64,000 nucleotides of DNA. Source: Procambarus clarkii (lineage: Eukaryota > Arthropoda > Malacostraca > Decapoda > Cambaridae). Numbering within the stretch: the stretch's first letter is position 1; each line of letters opens with the position of its first letter. Below are positions 23,571 through 32,336 of this stretch, one piece after another. The position numbers were made by a program, and so were the translations under genes. The stretch covers positions 21,540,533 through 21,604,532 of the forward strand of contig NC_091173.1 in NCBI RefSeq assembly GCF_040958095.1, given 5' to 3'. The notes beneath the pieces are model-generated. The model was not told where the DNA came from. It made no database searches and saw only the letters and a program-made list of their open reading frames with translations.

Positions 23571-24100
23571 TTAAACAAATCTTTAAGAGTCCATGAATCT
23601 TGCAGTAACCATCCTGAAGCCATCAACACTGCCACTCTTCTGGTAATGTAAAGTGTCCAGCAGCTGGATACACTTATAAATACTGTCAAGCAGTTTTCTG
23701 ATCGGGAGGAAAAGGACACCAACAGCATGGGGGCCTATTTATTTATTAGTAGAACAAGTAAATATTTTCTGCAGACCCTGTTAATGAAGCGGCTATTACT
23801 TGTATATTTTACAACTGCGTAACATGGACAACTTTGAGTACTATAACTGCAACTTAATAACATTAATACATATGCTTATAGCCGGGAACTAACTAAATCA
23901 AGATCTGCAGAACACCGTATACTTATTATCTATGAGTAAAAGTAAGGCAAATGTCTAACATATTTTTCCTTGAGAATCAGGGCATTTAGAGTAGCATATA
24001 TTGGTCTAACACGTGACAGATAATAATAATGCCCCATTCCAATACATAATGTAAATTCGTAAATTAACCTGTAAATGCAGAATACACATAAAGGGCAGAA
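23571..24100. other. No feature recognised
   Basis: AT-rich spacer between two LINE fragments. Confidence 0.4.
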
Positions 24101-24117
24101 GGTTAACATTACTCCTA

Positions 24118-24585
24118 CAAGTCGAGCTAGGGAACAGTGATCATAAAGAAATCAGATTTAGCATAGAATGGAATAGATCTGTAGGAGAAAATTCTGTTAG
24201 AGTGCCTGATTTTCGAAAAGCTGATTTCAATAGCCTAAGAAATTTTTTGGGTCAAATAGATTGGAATGTCTTGGGTATGGGGTGTGGGCTAGACGTGAAC
24301 CCAGCGACAGGTGACGGAAAAGGGGATTTCGATGTGGATTCAAAATATAACCTATTTAAAAATATTCTAAGCAAAGCCCAGGAACGTAGTATACCATATA
24401 AATTGAATAGATCGAATACTAATGATCCAAAATGGATAACAAAGGATCTGAAGAACCTTATAGGTAAAAAGAGAGCGTGGTACAAAAGGATTAAGAATGG
24501 GGAAGTTAGTTTAGAACAGGAATTCGTACAACTGGTTAGAAATGTTAAAAAAAGAGATAAGGAAAGCAAAAAGTTCACTTCCTGT
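24118..24585 (+). pseudogene. LINE ORF2 fragment: end of endonuclease and linker before reverse transcriptase
   Basis: The frame starting at 24121 reads VELGNSDHKEIRFSIEW and continues through PDFRKADFNSLRNFLGQIDW and PKWITKDLKNLIGKKRAWYK. GNSDH is the final catalytic motif of the LINE endonuclease. The KxxWxxxxLKxLIxKKRxxYKR segment normally lies between it and the reverse transcriptase. The homology stops at about KESKKF (24585), where an inverted-repeat sequence is joined, so both ends are lost. Similar to jockey/CR1-group elements. Confidence 0.82.
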
Positions 24586-24637
24586 GAACAAATCCACAAG
24601 GGCCATGACGAGGGTTCGGCCCTTGTGGATTTGTTCA
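24585..24637. repeat. Perfect hairpin at the LINE breakpoint
   Basis: GAACAAATCCACAAGGGCC (24586-24604) is followed after 13 bases by its exact reverse complement (24618-24636). The arms extend by one more pair. This ACAAATCCACAAGGGCC word resembles the start of a dispersed decapod repeat. Confidence 0.75.
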
Positions 24638-24819
24638 TTTGATGCATCACACTATTGTGATTTCTGTGTGTAATGAGCACTTCCTGTCCTCCTTGAAGGT
24701 GTATGGTTCCTGCGGGTCCTGTGGGGACGCGGGGATGTCGGCCACTTATGACTAGTATCATCATGTTATTTGGCACCCAAAGGTCCATCTTCTTTTTATA
24801 TTTTTAATTCCTGTAAAAT

Positions 24820-24923
24820 ATATATATATATATATTAATAATAAGTGACAATAAGGAACAAATTTATTTGAAAATAATGATAATACACAAGTGTTTATAT
24901 ATATATATATATATATATATATC
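24820..24923. repeat. TA microsatellites
   Basis: Two TA runs, about 24822-24835 and 24897-24922, in AT-rich DNA. Confidence 0.85.
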
Positions 24924-25035
24924 AATTGATATGACAGGCGTGGATCAATAATTTCCTGTGCTTAAAAAGGGAGGCGGGGAAGGTATAACGTCTCAGTTGG
25001 GCAGCAGTTTCGTGCCTCCGAGATCTTTCCCATTG

Positions 25036-25190
25036 GGCCTCCCGATAGCTCAGTGGAAGAGCTTCCGCCTCACATGGTGGGATTGGCAGTCTAAAGATGG
25101 AGGTCAGGCGCTTGCGGCTAGCCTCACTCAGATTGGCAGAGGGAATTGTGTGGGGTACGGGATGAACATAAGCTGCTCGACTAGTCTTGG
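25036..25190 (+). mobile_element. tRNA-derived SINE, degenerate
   Basis: GCCTCCCGATAGCTCAGTGG resembles a tRNA 5' half with an A box at 25046-25056. No clear B box or anticodon arm folds, so it is a SINE head rather than a tRNA gene. The following text (ggcttgcg, gtgtggggtacgg) is its body. Confidence 0.5.
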
Positions 25191-25511
25191 CTGATCGATA
25201 TATTTCAAAAGGGAACAGCATGCCAGTGCCACAATCAGAACCCCCCTCCCTCGATATCTTTTGGCACTGCCAGCCAGCTACACTGCTAAATACTAACAAA
25301 AAAAATTCTCCTATAGTAATATACAGCAATATTCACTAATCTCAGGAAAATTAAAAAACAATCCTGCTATCAATAATTTGGCCGCAGCTGCATAAAACAG
25401 ACCATCTTCCAACCGCTTCAAAGGTTTCGCAAGCCACGTACTACCTCTTTCCCAGAGTAAAAGGGCAACTAATCTATTTTAGTATTTCACACCGTTAAGC
25501 TTCGCCCAACC

Positions 25512-25610
25512 ACTTAGGCTGGACGGTAGAACGACGGTCTCGCTTCATGCAGGTTGGCGTTCAATCCCCGACCGTCCAAGTGCTATTAGACGGTTGGGTA
25601 TTAGTGCTAT
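25512..25610 (+). mobile_element. tRNA-derived SINE with tRNA-like head
   Basis: GGCTGGACGGTAGAACGACG ... GCGTTCAATCCCCGACCGTC has A-box-like and B-box-like segments, and its ends can pair (GGACGGT with ACCGTCC). It is followed by caagtgctattagacggttg, shared with the fragment at 18000-18135. The cloverleaf is incomplete, so it is called a SINE. Confidence 0.6.
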
Positions 25611-25635
25611 TATTTAACTGAGATATAGACACACA

Positions 25636-25680
25636 GTAGATAGATGGATAAATGTTGGATAGATGGATAGATGGAAAGGA
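25636..25680. repeat. GATA/GATG-type microsatellite
   Basis: Imperfect GATAGATGGATA repeats. Confidence 0.7.
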
Positions 25681-26265
25681 AAAGTAATTTTACCCAGAAA
25701 GGCAAGTTTAGTGGGAATGTCACTTATGTGAGTGACACACCGTTATACCATGAACAACAGCCCCTCCCTCCCATAGCAATTAGCATTAAGGGGAGGGAGG
25801 TAAGGGAGAGGGAGGGGCTTGGAGTGTGCCGTGTGCGGGTTGTTAACTTGGCCAGACTTCTCCCCAGTGATAATGTAGAGGGTGAAGAAGGCGGGCGTGT
25901 GCCTCCCGCTCCTCCGTGTCCGCTCAACAAAGGCTTTACCCCCAGCTGTGGCCCGGTCCTGGTAAATATTCCCAGTATACTAAATGAACCAAGTTTACGC
26001 TGCAAGTACGAGGCTACATTATGCCAAGGGGCATTTCAGAACCAGGGCACGTTGGCAACGATATAGTTAACTGTCAGTCCTATATGTTGTTGCTAATGCA
26101 CGCGTACAGCGTGTACTAAAATGGGTGGTACCTTGAACACTGCACAATTTCAGCGTAGTGCATTACTTATATTAATGACGACGTAGTCAAACAATGATTT
26201 CCTTCCCACAATGGACCACCTGAAGCGGACACAATGAAACAGTGCGAAAAATTCTGGTAGCGGAT
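25681..26265. other. No gene recognised
   Basis: A 131-codon plus frame (25671-26066) and its reverse shadow have no recognised domain and no supporting splice or homology. Left unassigned. Confidence 0.35.
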
Positions 26266-26960
26266 ACTATAGTGGGTGGTATAGTTGGGAGGAGGTGGGA
26301 GGGGGAGCCGGGTATGTCTGGAGATGCATGGGGGGAGGGGGGAACTAGGTATGTGGGAGGCCAAGACGGGTAATGTGGGCGGGAGGGACTATATGTATGT
26401 GGTCATGACTGGGGATGTGGGTGCGGTGGACAATGTATGTGGTCGGGAGGGAATATATATAAGGATGGTCAATACGTTGGGTAATGTGGGAGGAATGGCT
26501 TAAGTATGTAGATGGCCAAGACGGGGGAAGTGAACAGATGGAAATGTATAAGTATGGGCGGGATTAGGCGTATAAGTTGGGAGGGAGAGTGTTGAAGGGC
26601 GGGGCAAATCTTGTGGATGGGAGGGACTAGTCTTACACATAAGTAGTCACAACAGGGTGTAAGGGTGGGCGTGTTGGGCGGGACTACAGATTTATGGATG
26701 GGCGCCGCGGGACTTGTGGTACTCGGGGCGTGGCGTGTAAAACAGGGGGGATGAGGATCCTCCGGCCGTGCAAGACATGTGGGACAGGGCACACGGGTAG
26801 ACAGGACGGACGACACGCAAGATTGGGTGGCTACGACGGGCGGGATCTGTGGGGGCGGGCGGGCGGGCGCGAGGGGGTAGGAAGCAAAACACACATTACG
26901 AAGGCGGTGACTCAGGCCAGGTACCACCCTCACACACACACGCCCCTTACGCCTCCACGC
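26266..26960 (+). repeat. G-rich degenerate tandem block grading into a CpG-dense segment
   Basis: Words such as GGGAGGGACTA, GTATGTGG and GGGTAATGTGGG recur irregularly from 26290 to 26690. Then 26690-26880 becomes very GC- and CpG-rich (GGGCGGGCGGGCGGGCGCGA). The block could be an old minisatellite or a promoter-associated island for the plus-strand gene downstream. No first exon could be shown. Confidence 0.45.
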
Positions 26961-27849
26961 CGCCACTAGAGGCTCCAGCAGCCATTATGGGAGACGCTAA
27001 AATATTCAGGGACATATAAAGCATGCTACCTGAATTTGAGATGGCGCTTCACTATGACACTGTCAAATTAATTTTATCTGCGATGAGTTCATAGATCAAA
27101 TCGTATATATACATATCCACGTCATGTATAGGGTCGGGGTATACCGATTTTAGTGAATATGGGCTAAGCGCTGTATCCAAAATTTAGTTACCGTAGGTAA
27201 TGCTGCACATGACGGTAAAGCTGCCGCCCAGTTGGGTGGGTGTGGAGCAAGACTAGGAACTGCGTGACTCACCATAGATGTAAAATGCCTTGTATAGAGA
27301 CTCTTGTGAGCTTCTTGTTGAATCATTTGCGATATAAAAGATTATTTATATGTATATGTATTTAATCTACTGCTCTAATTAAGACTGCTCTTAAGAGACA
27401 TCTTAACAAGCAACACTGAAATAATCGACAGGTATAACAGAAGACTGGACATCAGCGAGGCCCTACACATCAACAAATTAAGACCAACAATCAATAACCA
27501 GTTAACACATAATTAAACTCTACCCACGTCAAGACCCCGAACCAACAGAGAGACAGTAGAAGCAAGAACATAAGCTACTTATGTTCAAGCATGTAATAGT
27601 CTAATAATATCTTTTATGTTTCAGCCACTTGTTCATCTCAATCATGCCCTGTACCATCTCACCACAAGCAAATATAAGCCTTTGCAAAAGCATGATAAAC
27701 CGAGAGAATCTAAGAATAGAAACCAATTTACCAGCCTTAGAACGACCCTAGTCATGGCTAAGAGATCAGAGTTAATTTTCTCACACACCCAAACACACAT
27801 TATATATATATAATATATAATACACGCACACTTTAGGCTTGTAGTGAGG
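26961..27849. other. No feature recognised
   Basis: AT-rich. TATA-type microsatellite near 27799-27820. No coding exon supported. Confidence 0.4.
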
Positions 27850-28055
27850 TATCCCTAAGGTGGAAGTATACTGATCTTCCCCAGGATGAAACTCCACAAT
27901 AGTTGCCTAACTCCCGGGTACCTATTTACTGCTAGGTGAACAGGAGCACCAGGGTGAAAGAAACTGCCCATTTGTTTCCGCCTCCGCCGGGGATCAAACC
28001 CGGAACCTTAGGACTACGAATCCCGAGCGCTGTCCACTCAGCCGTCAGGCCCCTA
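27850..28055 (-). mobile_element. tRNA-derived SINE, near full length
   Basis: The minus strand starts with a tRNA-like head: GGCCTGACGGCTGAGTGGAC (A box near 28035-28047), then a B box in GGGTTTGATCCCC (27990-28004). The body follows (GGTGCTCCTGTTCACCTAGC, AGTAAATAGGTACCCGGGAG), as in the plus copy at 60729. It sits about 265 bases upstream of a host exon. Confidence 0.8.
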
Positions 28056-28319
28056 AATCAAATGTATTTGATTTACCTTAATGTAATGTACAATACAGGT
28101 ATTTTTGTTGTAATTTTCTGTATTTTTCAATTAATCTCTATAGCACCTTCCTCTACAATACTGTATCCTTACCGTGCTGTTCCCGTTTCTGCTAGAATTG
28201 ATTCTTAATATGTACCGAAATATATTTAGCCTTAATTCTTTAGTTGTAATAGAAAAATTTGATTTACATAGTAAATTAATATTTTATTCGGAACTAAACA
28301 ACTTTATGGCCATTTCCAG
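28056..28319. other. Intron of the unrecognised plus-strand gene
   Basis: AT-rich, ends in the acceptor CATTTCCAG. Confidence 0.45.
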
Positions 28320-28568
28320 GTGGTAATATGCTCACATCCAAGTGCCAAAGAATTTCCCTTATCTTTTGGACGGTCATAAACGTGGCGTATGATCAAGTAG
28401 GAGGTGATGACGGGCCTCCCACTGACAGTACCTGGGGCCAACAACTGTATATCAAACTCGCCGGGTTACACAACACCAGCAGTGATTATGAAGATAACCA
28501 AGACCTAAGTAACTGGGTACTGGACGAAGAGCACATTTTTGCACCATACAAGACAACGCATCATGCAA
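28320..28568 (+). CDS. Penultimate coding exon of an unrecognised gene
   Basis: 249 nt between acceptor CATTTCCAG and donor GTACGC. The frame (one base carried in, one base carried out) reads GNMLTSKCQRISLIFWTVIN, then a polar acidic segment with YIKLAGLHNTSSDYEDNQDL and NWVLDEEHIFAPYK. Its exit phase is exactly what the exon at 30154 needs. I do not recognise the family. The composition (aromatic-rich start, acidic end, no stop) looks like real protein rather than repeat. Earlier exons were not found and may lie before 27.8 kb or outside the window. The alternative is a chance open frame, made less likely by the phase match and an equally protein-like partner exon. Confidence 0.55.
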
Positions 28569-28654
28569 GTACGCACAACGCTTTATTTTACCTCGTCCAT
28601 ATATTCCCCGCCCCCCATACGCACGTGCGTGAATAATGTATGTGTATATATATA

Positions 28655-28740
28655 TGTAACCCAGAAAAGCTGTAAAACTCCCAAGTACCTATTTATTCCT
28701 AGATGAACAGAGGCATCAGGTGAAAGGTAACATTGAAAAA
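28655..28740 (-). mobile_element. SINE fragment (minus)
   Basis: The stretch tgtaaaactcccaagtacct, then ATTTATTCCTAG and gaacagaggcatcaggtgaa, is the reverse complement of the SINE body. It faces the plus-strand fragment at 28795-28905. Confidence 0.6.
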
Positions 28741-28794
28741 CACTCTCCTGTCCTGTCAACGTGATCGAACAGGACAGAATGTTGATCCTTTGGT

Positions 28795-28907
28795 CGAGAG
28801 GGAAAACAAACGGGCAAAGTTTCCTTCACCCTGATGCCCCTGTTACCTAGGAGTAATTAGGTACCTGGGAGTTAGCTGTTACGGGCTGCTTCCTGGGTGT
28901 GTACTTG
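28795..28907 (+). mobile_element. SINE fragment (plus)
   Basis: AAAGTTTCCTTCACCCTGAT, then GCCCCTGTTACCTAGGAG and AGGTACCTGGGAGTTAGC, match the SINE at 60729-60978. With the preceding fragment it forms an inverted pair. Confidence 0.7.
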
Positions 28908-29310
28908 CCTAATTGTGCTTGCGGGGGTTGAGCTTTGGCTCTTTGGTCCCGCCTCTCAACTGTCAATCAACTGGTGTACAGATTCTTGAGCCTATTGGGC
29001 TCTATCATATCTACATTTGAAACTGTGTATGGAGTCAGCCTCCACCACATACCTGCCTACCTAACGCATTCCATTTGTTAACTACTGACACTGAAAAAGT
29101 TCTTTCTAATGTCCCTGTGGCTCATTTGGGTACTCAGTTTCCACCTGTCTCCCCTTGTTTGCATACTCTCTTGTGTTGATTAATTGATTAAGATTAAGCC
29201 AACCAGGAGGTGGCACGGGCATGAATGCCCCATAACCTCTCGTGTTGAACAATTTGTTTTTATCTACCCTGTCGATTCCTCTTAGAATTTTGTAGGTAGT
29301 GATCATGACT
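28908..29310 (-). pseudogene. LINE family A 3' end with nested mini-retroposon
   Basis: The minus strand carries MITTYKILRGIDRVDKNKLF (about 29306-29240), the same text as in the copy at 4421-4696 with one K/D-type difference. It is then interrupted by a 57-bp insertion and resumes with the family 3' tail down to 28908. Dead 5'-truncated copy. Confidence 0.8.
29180..29236. mobile_element. 57-bp mini-retroposon inside LINE family A, with 12-bp target duplication
   Basis: Flanked by CTCTTGTGTTGA (29168-29179) and CTCTCGTGTTGA (29237-29248), one mismatch. The uninterrupted LINE at about 4470-4480 shows the site once. The insert holds AGATTAAGCCAACCAGGAGG and TGGCACGGGCATGAATGCCC and an ATTGATTA-type end. 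A second copy lies at 54242-54316. Confidence 0.8.
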
Positions 29311-30153
29311 CCCCCGTGGGTGGATGAGTGTGTGTTAAAGTAAAAGTATGCATAGATGAAGATGAAAGTGGGTGGATATGGGTGGATGGTGTGAATGAAT
29401 GCTATATGAAGTGGGACAGGTGTTTAAATAGATGGAAGAGGGGTAGGGGTATGCTGGTAGGCAAGTGTATAGGCAAGGATGAATTATGAAGTGTAGGTGA
29501 TTAGGATGGTAGCATGTGAGGGTGGGTTGGAAGGGTAAGAAAAGTGGAATTCATGGGCCTGTGTTATTGTGGTACCATATCTATAAATGCCTATGAGGAG
29601 CAAGACCTGGCTCTTCAGCCTTGCTTTTAAGTACCTTGCAAATATATGTTGTATATAACCCAACATTCTAGTACCCTATACTTTATTGTACTGTTTTAAA
29701 ACTGGATAGAGATGGCTTCTATCACTGTTGCTCCCAATGCATTACACTTGCTTGCCACAGTTTTTTTTTTCCAAGAAATTTGAATTTTGGAGGAGAAATC
29801 TGGTGGGCAGATTTGATCCATTATTTAAAGGAAAACATTATATGGAAGTTCAGATCTTGGAGTGTGTAATGCATTCTCATGACTTTTGAATCATTTATTA
29901 TAATTGTACCACTTTGTGTCTTTGACTGCCATTCTGGCCTTGATTTTTCCTTTTCTTTTAACTCTTGATATGTATTATAATTTTTGCTTACTTGTTTATG
30001 ATTTTTTCTCCTTCTCAGATTCATCCAAATTTAATTAAGACTTAAGATTGTCATTCCTGCCTAATATGTTTAAAGGGACTTTTAACTACTGTACTGCATA
30101 TCAAATTGCACACTATTTCTAACAGACAAATAATATGATGTTTTTCCTCTTAG
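29311..30153. other. Intron of the plus-strand gene; no further exon recognised
   Basis: A GTGGGTGGATG-rich patch at 29330-29400, otherwise AT-rich. Ends in the acceptor at 30153. Confidence 0.4.
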
Positions 30154-30329
30154 CACTAGACAACACACAACATGAACTGTGGTGGAAGGTAACAAGTGAA
30201 GATGATCCAGCGATGGATGCCGAGCCAGGACCATGGGATGGCAAGGGACTATTAAACACTGTGTCATCCAACCTGTTTCTACATTATGAATTAATACAAA
30301 ACTCTTGGGAAGAGAATGAGATTATATAA
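30154..30329 (+). CDS. Last coding exon of the same unrecognised gene
   Basis: 176 nt after the strong acceptor TTTTTCCTCTTAG. Read with the single base from 28568 it gives LDNTQHELWWKVTSEDDPAM, then EPGPWDGKGLLNTVSS and a C-terminus WEENEII followed by TAA. AATAAA words at about 30444 and 30461 follow the stop and can serve as polyadenylation signals. The segment is tryptophan- and acid-rich and reads as a conserved globular tail, but no family name can be given. The joined visible part is about 141 residues. Confidence 0.6.
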
Positions 30330-30741
30330 TATGCCATTAAGACAGAGTGAATGTGTGAAAATTCTTAGGAAGCTAAGCTAGGTTTAGTTCAAATTAAATA
30401 TAAATGCACCTTGTTACTTAAATTATACATATCAATCTGCAATAATAAATTTTTGAAAAAATAAATGTTTAAAAAAATCTTACTTGATAGGCCACTTTGG
30501 CTGTTTGGTACAACATATACAGTATGTACCGAGTGTATTTTAATAAATATAACCAAAAGCGTTAGATCAACGAATCTAGTACAAATCTATATATTTCTTG
30601 GGTTTTCTTCATTTGGGAAGAAGGCAGAGAAATGGACACACCAAAGTTAATTTGCACTTTCAATGAGTGTTGTACTTCACTAAGTATATCTCGGTATCCT
30701 CAGAAGCCAAAGAAAAGTGAATACAATAGGACAGTTACTTT

Positions 30742-30743
<2 letters not shown>

Positions 30744-30779
<36 letters not shown>
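30744..30779. repeat. TA microsatellite
   Basis: Uninterrupted TA repeat. Confidence 0.9.
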
Positions 30780-30782
<3 letters not shown>

Positions 30783-31883
30783 AGGTGTGATGAGAGATGG
30801 GACCCCTCATCCTGAGGATCTAGTCAACTTTCTTCTCAAGTGTAAATGACAGTAAGCAATAGAAAAGATTTGTGCTAGAATTAATAATCTAACCTTTTTT
30901 TTGGTCATGTGCAAAAAGCAAGAACACTAATATATATATTTTACAAATACAAACATTCATGTATACATACCTGTTTAAACATGTTTTCTGTATTGCATTT
31001 ATATTCATACACTACAAACACACGCTCGCATTTATCCAGACTGATATGAGATTAAGTCTGCACACGTGTACTTTACCACCAGTTGCTTTACAGAGATTGT
31101 CGACACAAGCATTTATAGTTGAAGATTGTTAAAACAACGGAGCCATATCTTTTTAAATACAGTAGTATAATTTTATGTTACTTGACATAACCCTAAACCC
31201 TTTTTACAAAATGTTGTTCTAATGTATTCTTGTTTTATATAAAATTCTGTACATGTAATCTATTTTATATATTTTATTGAAGTACAGTACTATTGTACTG
31301 TATATGAAGATGTTATGGAAACCCTGCACTGATTGTATCATATGTGATGACATACCTGATGAATTTGATTCAAAGTTGTAGATCACCCAATTTTAAGGAA
31401 AACTAAATTTGAAAAATAAACAAACTGCACATATAGAGAAAAAGGTCTACAGCCCTAACATCACTGCAGAATATAAAAATAAGAAAATATTTTGTTCGGT
31501 TAAAATAAGAAATCCTACCAACATTGTTTTCTTTTTGAGAACAAAGAATTTGTTTTCATAAAAAAAATAAAAAATTGAATTTTTCCTTTTGATGACATAA
31601 TAAAAAAAATCACAAAACCAATATTAGAAGTAAATAAAATACACTTAACTTTTTAACAAATCTTTAATAAATTTAGTCTACTAACACATTTTATGTACAG
31701 GAATCTAGCTACATGCATGACAGTGACAATACAGTCAACATTATTAAAATGAGCAAATTGTTGAAAACAAATGGTGAAAAATAATATTTGAATGCTTTTG
31801 TTTTATAAAATATAAATATTTAATATTTAGTTAAAGGTACTGTAATTCCATAATACACAGTTATCCCCTGTCATTATCCAATA

Positions 31884-31889
31884 TTTATT
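31884..31889 (-). terminator. Candidate IDH3G polyadenylation signal
   Basis: AATAAA on the minus strand about 360 bases past the IDH3G stop. Tentative. Confidence 0.35.
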
Positions 31890-32250
31890 GGCTTCATTGC
31901 TGAGCTCAACACTGATATTAGCAAGAAGCTGCACATCACTGGTTTAATCTGCCAAACTTTCCCAAAGTCATAAAAAAGAAACTTGATATTTGTTATAGGT
32001 TGACTGGTGGACAGGTGAGAGTAGTCCTATTTTAATGTGGTAAGTACGGTACAACAAAAGGGAAGTTTGTTTCTGCTACTTAAGACCCAGTGAAGGCTCT
32101 AGAAAACTAATGAAAACTGTAAAATTTTACCTCATGTATTTACATTTTGAGTGATAATTAACAAAAGCCAGTATACAAAAATGAATAAATAAAAAACTAA
32201 GGAAAAGCACTTACAAGCTTGCATAGTAAAGAAGAAAATGAGGAAATTAG

Positions 32251-32336
32251 TTACCACTTTTTTTCCTTAGTGTTGGCTTGGATTACCCGAATGATGTTTT
32301 GAACAACATCCAAACTAGTTGCTTGTCCACCCAGAT
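32251..32336 (-). CDS. IDH3G: IDH3G exon 9 (last)
   Basis: 86 nt after acceptor TTTGACAG. Completes the aspartate codon, then [27 protein letters not shown] and TAA. Confidence 0.95.

Larger units (their letters stand above)
30330..32250. other. 3' UTRs and spacer between two convergent genes
   Basis: The plus-strand gene ends at 30329 and IDH3G ends at 32251 on the other strand. AATAAA words lie near 30444 and 30461 (plus). A minus-strand AATAAA lies at 31884-31889. A TA microsatellite runs from about 30744 to 30779. No other gene seen. Confidence 0.6.

Noticed and set aside
24586-24642. Continuation of the LINE reading frame (TSCEQIHKGHDEGS...)
   Set aside because: It runs through the 20-bp hairpin and has no similarity to LINE proteins; the true homology ends at about 24585.
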